Of a stretch of DNA of 64,000 nucleotides, positions 62,481 through 64,000 are shown piece by piece. How positions within the stretch are numbered: position 1 is the stretch's first letter; each line of letters opens with the position of its first letter. Source of the stretch: VXYL01 sp965208525 (GTDB lineage: Bacteria > Pseudomonadota > Gammaproteobacteria > Pseudomonadales > Azotimanducaceae); NCBI GenBank assembly GCA_965208525.1, contig OZ242340.1, forward strand, positions 3,534,001-3,598,000. Direction: 5' to 3'. The position numbers and the translations under genes are program-made. The notes beneath the pieces are model-generated. The model saw only the letters and a list, made by a program, of their open reading frames with translations, did no database searches and was not told the DNA's origin.

Positions 62481-63404
62481 ATGCCCATCACCGTCACGCC
62501 CACCGACGCGACCCTTGGCGCAGTGGTCACCGATGTGGACCTCGCGCAACTGGACGATGCCACTTGGGAGGAGATCCACGCCGCGTTCCTCACCTACGGC
62601 GTCCTCATCTTCCCGGGCCAGAACCTCACCGAAGAGGCGCAAGGGGCATTCGCGCTTCGCTTCGGCAACATCGAGAAGCTGACCCCCAAGCAGGACAAGC
62701 CCACCGTCCAGTTCTCGAACCAAAAGCCGGACGGCACGACAGCGCAGCCGAGCGACCCAGGCTACCCGCTCATGCGGGGCAACGAGGGCTGGCACACGGA
62801 CAGCACCTACATGCCGCTCGCCGCCAAGGCAGCCATGTTGATGGCACTCGTGGTGCCGCCGGAGGGGGGCGAGACGGAGTTCGCCGACATGCGCGCGGCG
62901 TACGACGCGCTCTCGCCACAAATGCGGGGAAAACTCGAAGGGCTGTCGGCGCACCATTCGCTATACCACTCGCAGTCGAAGGCCGGCTACATCCACAAGA
63001 CCGACCACCTCTACGGGTTCCACGACAAGGGTGCACCGCGGCGTCCCGTCATCAAGACCCACCCAGAGACTGGTCGGAAGTCGATCTACACGGGCCGCCA
63101 CGCATACGGGATTGTCGGCATGGCGCCGGAGGAATCCGAGGCGCTGCTCGACGCCCTCATGGAAGATGCCTGCCAGCCGCCCCGAACCTATCGCCATTCG
63201 TGGCAGGTCGGCGACCTCGTGGTCTGGGACAACCGCTGCCTAATGCACCGAGCACGGCCCTACGACACGAGCCACCCGCGGGTTCTGCGCGCCTCGAGGA
63301 TTGCCGGAGAGCCGGAAACGGAGTTGGCACCGACGTACCCGGACCCACGCGCCGAGGCATATCACCCCACCACGAGCAACGAATCAGCGCTCGCGACCGC
63401 ATAG
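62481..63404 (+). CDS. TauD/TfdA-family Fe(II)/2-oxoglutarate dioxygenase
   Basis: 307 residues. Iron ligands: HxD in GWHTDSTYM (His105, Asp107) and the distal His256 in CLMHRARPYD. The 2-oxoglutarate Arg appears in PRVLRASRIAG. N-terminal GAVVTDVDLAQLDDATWEEIHAAFLTYGVLIFPGQNLT is standard. The family hydroxylates taurine, alkyl sulfates, phenoxyacetates and similar; substrate here is unknown. GAGG-type site (GAAGGGAGG) upstream. The gene lies close after the MFS transporter, which may import its substrate. Confidence 0.92.
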   Translation: MPITVTPTDATLGAVVTDVDLAQLDDATWEEIHAAFLTYGVLIFPGQNLTEEAQGAFALRFGNIEKLTPKQDKPTVQFSNQKPDGTTAQPSDPGYPLMRGNEGWHTDSTYMPLAAKAAMLMALVVPPEGGETEFADMRAAYDALSPQMRGKLEGLSAHHSLYHSQSKAGYIHKTDHLYGFHDKGAPRRPVIKTHPETGRKSIYTGRHAYGIVGMAPEESEALLDALMEDACQPPRTYRHSWQVGDLVVWDNRCLMHRARPYDTSHPRVLRASRIAGEPETELAPTYPDPRAEAYHPTTSNESALATA

Positions 63405-63429
63405 CGCGGGGTGACGCTCAGCAAGAGCA

Positions 63430-63462
63430 CCTCGAAGCCGAGTCAACACCAACGTACCGGCC
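63430..63462. repeat. 33-bp repeat, copy 2
   Basis: CCTCGAAGCCGAGTC followed by ACCAACGTACCGGCC; 30 of 33 bases match 41841-41873. Lies 26 bp after the dioxygenase stop. Confidence 0.7.
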
Positions 63463-63668
63463 GGATGGCGCAGTGTGAAGTTCTTCGGAGCGAAGGCCCA
63501 TCACGCTCCTCGCGCCGAAGGCGAAGAAACCAAGGGCTCAAACACGCATCCAGCCTCCTCCCCGCGAGACGGGCACTGCCGGTGGCGGGGAGACTGGCCT
63601 TGTTCCCTGCGCGTCGGCGACTCGGGGTCCTCTGCGGCCTGGGTACTCCGAAGGGTCTAGCGGGCCCC

Positions 63669-64000
63669 CTAAAGCAGTTCCTCCACCTTCTCCGAAGGCC
63701 GCGCGATAACGGCCTTCTCGCCGCGCACGATGATGGGGCGTTGCATCAGCTTCGGATGCTCTTGCAAGAGGCCCACCACCGCGTCTCGGGTGGTGTAGTC
63801 GGCGGCGTCGAGGCCCAGCGCCTTGAAGTTTCGGTCGTTGCGGATGAACTTGGCCGGCGGCTCGCCGACAAGGTCGATGAGACGCGCCATCGTGGCCGCG
63901 TCAATGGGGGTCTTGAGGTATTGAACGACATCGAACTCGACGTCGCGCTCGCGCAGGATGTCCAGCGCGCCGCGTGATTTGCCTCACCCCGGGTTGTGAT
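63669..64000 (-). CDS. arsC: ArsC-family arsenate reductase with in-frame TGA at the catalytic cysteine (5' end outside window)
   Basis: Glutaredoxin-linked arsenate reductase family, about 110-117 residues when complete. Reading the minus strand into the window gives YHNPG-TGA-GKSRGALDILR, then ERDVEFDVVQYLKTPID, FIRNDRNFKALGLD, LLQEHPKLMQRPIIVRGEKAV and ARPSEKVEELL. The family motif is YHNPRCSKSR, so the TGA (63984-63986) sits exactly where the catalytic Cys belongs. All downstream sequence is intact and family-like. Either UGA is decoded as selenocysteine, or a nonsense mutation (or sequencing error, TGC to TGA) has struck the active site. The first Met after the TGA (63888-63890) would leave out the whole active site. 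Confidence 0.8.
63950..63969 (-). promoter_or_regulatory. Possible bacterial SECIS hairpin downstream of the arsC TGA
   Basis: On the minus strand CGCGC (63965-63969) pairs with GCGCG (63950-63954). It encloses TGGACATCCT, whose GGA/TCC can pair further and leave a small loop. The apex lies about 22-29 bases after the TGA, inside the spacing known for bacterial SECIS elements. GC-rich coding DNA forms such hairpins easily, so this alone proves little. Confidence 0.35.

Noticed and set aside
63669..63890. Short 73-residue protein starting at the ATG at 63888-63890
   Set aside because: The ArsC similarity continues upstream through the TGA to the window edge. The short frame lacks the whole active site and has no own start signal.

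Overview
The window is GC-rich DNA from what looks like a gammaproteobacterium. The evidence is nhaB, the order dnaQ / rnhA / yafS-type methyltransferase / divergent mltD at the left end, plus TonB-dependent and porin-cytochrome outer-membrane proteins. The right-hand gene content (CaiB/BaiF CoA-transferase, LLM oxidoreductase, TauD dioxygenase, several acyl-CoA enzymes) suggests a metabolically broad free-living or host-associated marine type, but that is inference. I found no rRNA, tRNA or CRISPR array.

Layout. 1-4925 is core: NhaB (cut by the window edge), DnaQ, RNase HI and a methyltransferase in one overlapping minus-strand operon, and MltD facing away. 5167-25327 is an accessory island. 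It opens with a tyrosine integrase and carries a membrane beta-propeller-like protein, a small ORF, a giant secreted subtilase of extreme GC, a small secreted cysteine protein, a TonB-dependent receptor, a 1084-residue GHKL-ATPase plus PD-(D/E)XK (NO VEIN-like) protein that is a candidate defence gene, and a zinc-finger-like protein. Several stretches of 0.3-1.5 kb have no convincing gene.

25328-54000 is again compact. It holds a VWA/J-domain pair; an arylsulfotransferase-like protein; a metallo-beta-lactamase / small membrane protein / D-aminoacylase-like operon; an acyl-CoA dehydrogenase, hydratase-like and double CoA-transferase group; an MltF-like transglycosylase with two solute-binding domains; an amidohydrolase, cupin, enolase-superfamily enzyme, quinone oxidoreductase and ApbE; two enoyl-CoA hydratases; a glycosyltransferase / ELM1 pair; a zinc-ribbon methyltransferase; and a reductase operon.

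54000-64000 holds a two-gene spermidine-synthase-like unit, a divergent decaheme cytochrome / MtrB-PioB porin operon with a diheme cytochrome c (an outer-membrane electron conduit), a gamma-glutamyltransferase, an MFS transporter, a TauD-type dioxygenase, and the 3' part of arsC. In arsC the catalytic cysteine codon is an in-frame TGA, so it is either a selenoprotein or a broken gene.

Two dispersed repeat families not explained by genes recur in intergenic space. One is a ~100-bp mosaic of small hairpins (three copies plus a fragment). The other is a ~165-bp MITE-like element with CTAG-ended 15-bp terminal inverted repeats (two copies). Both touch or supply stop codons of neighbouring genes.
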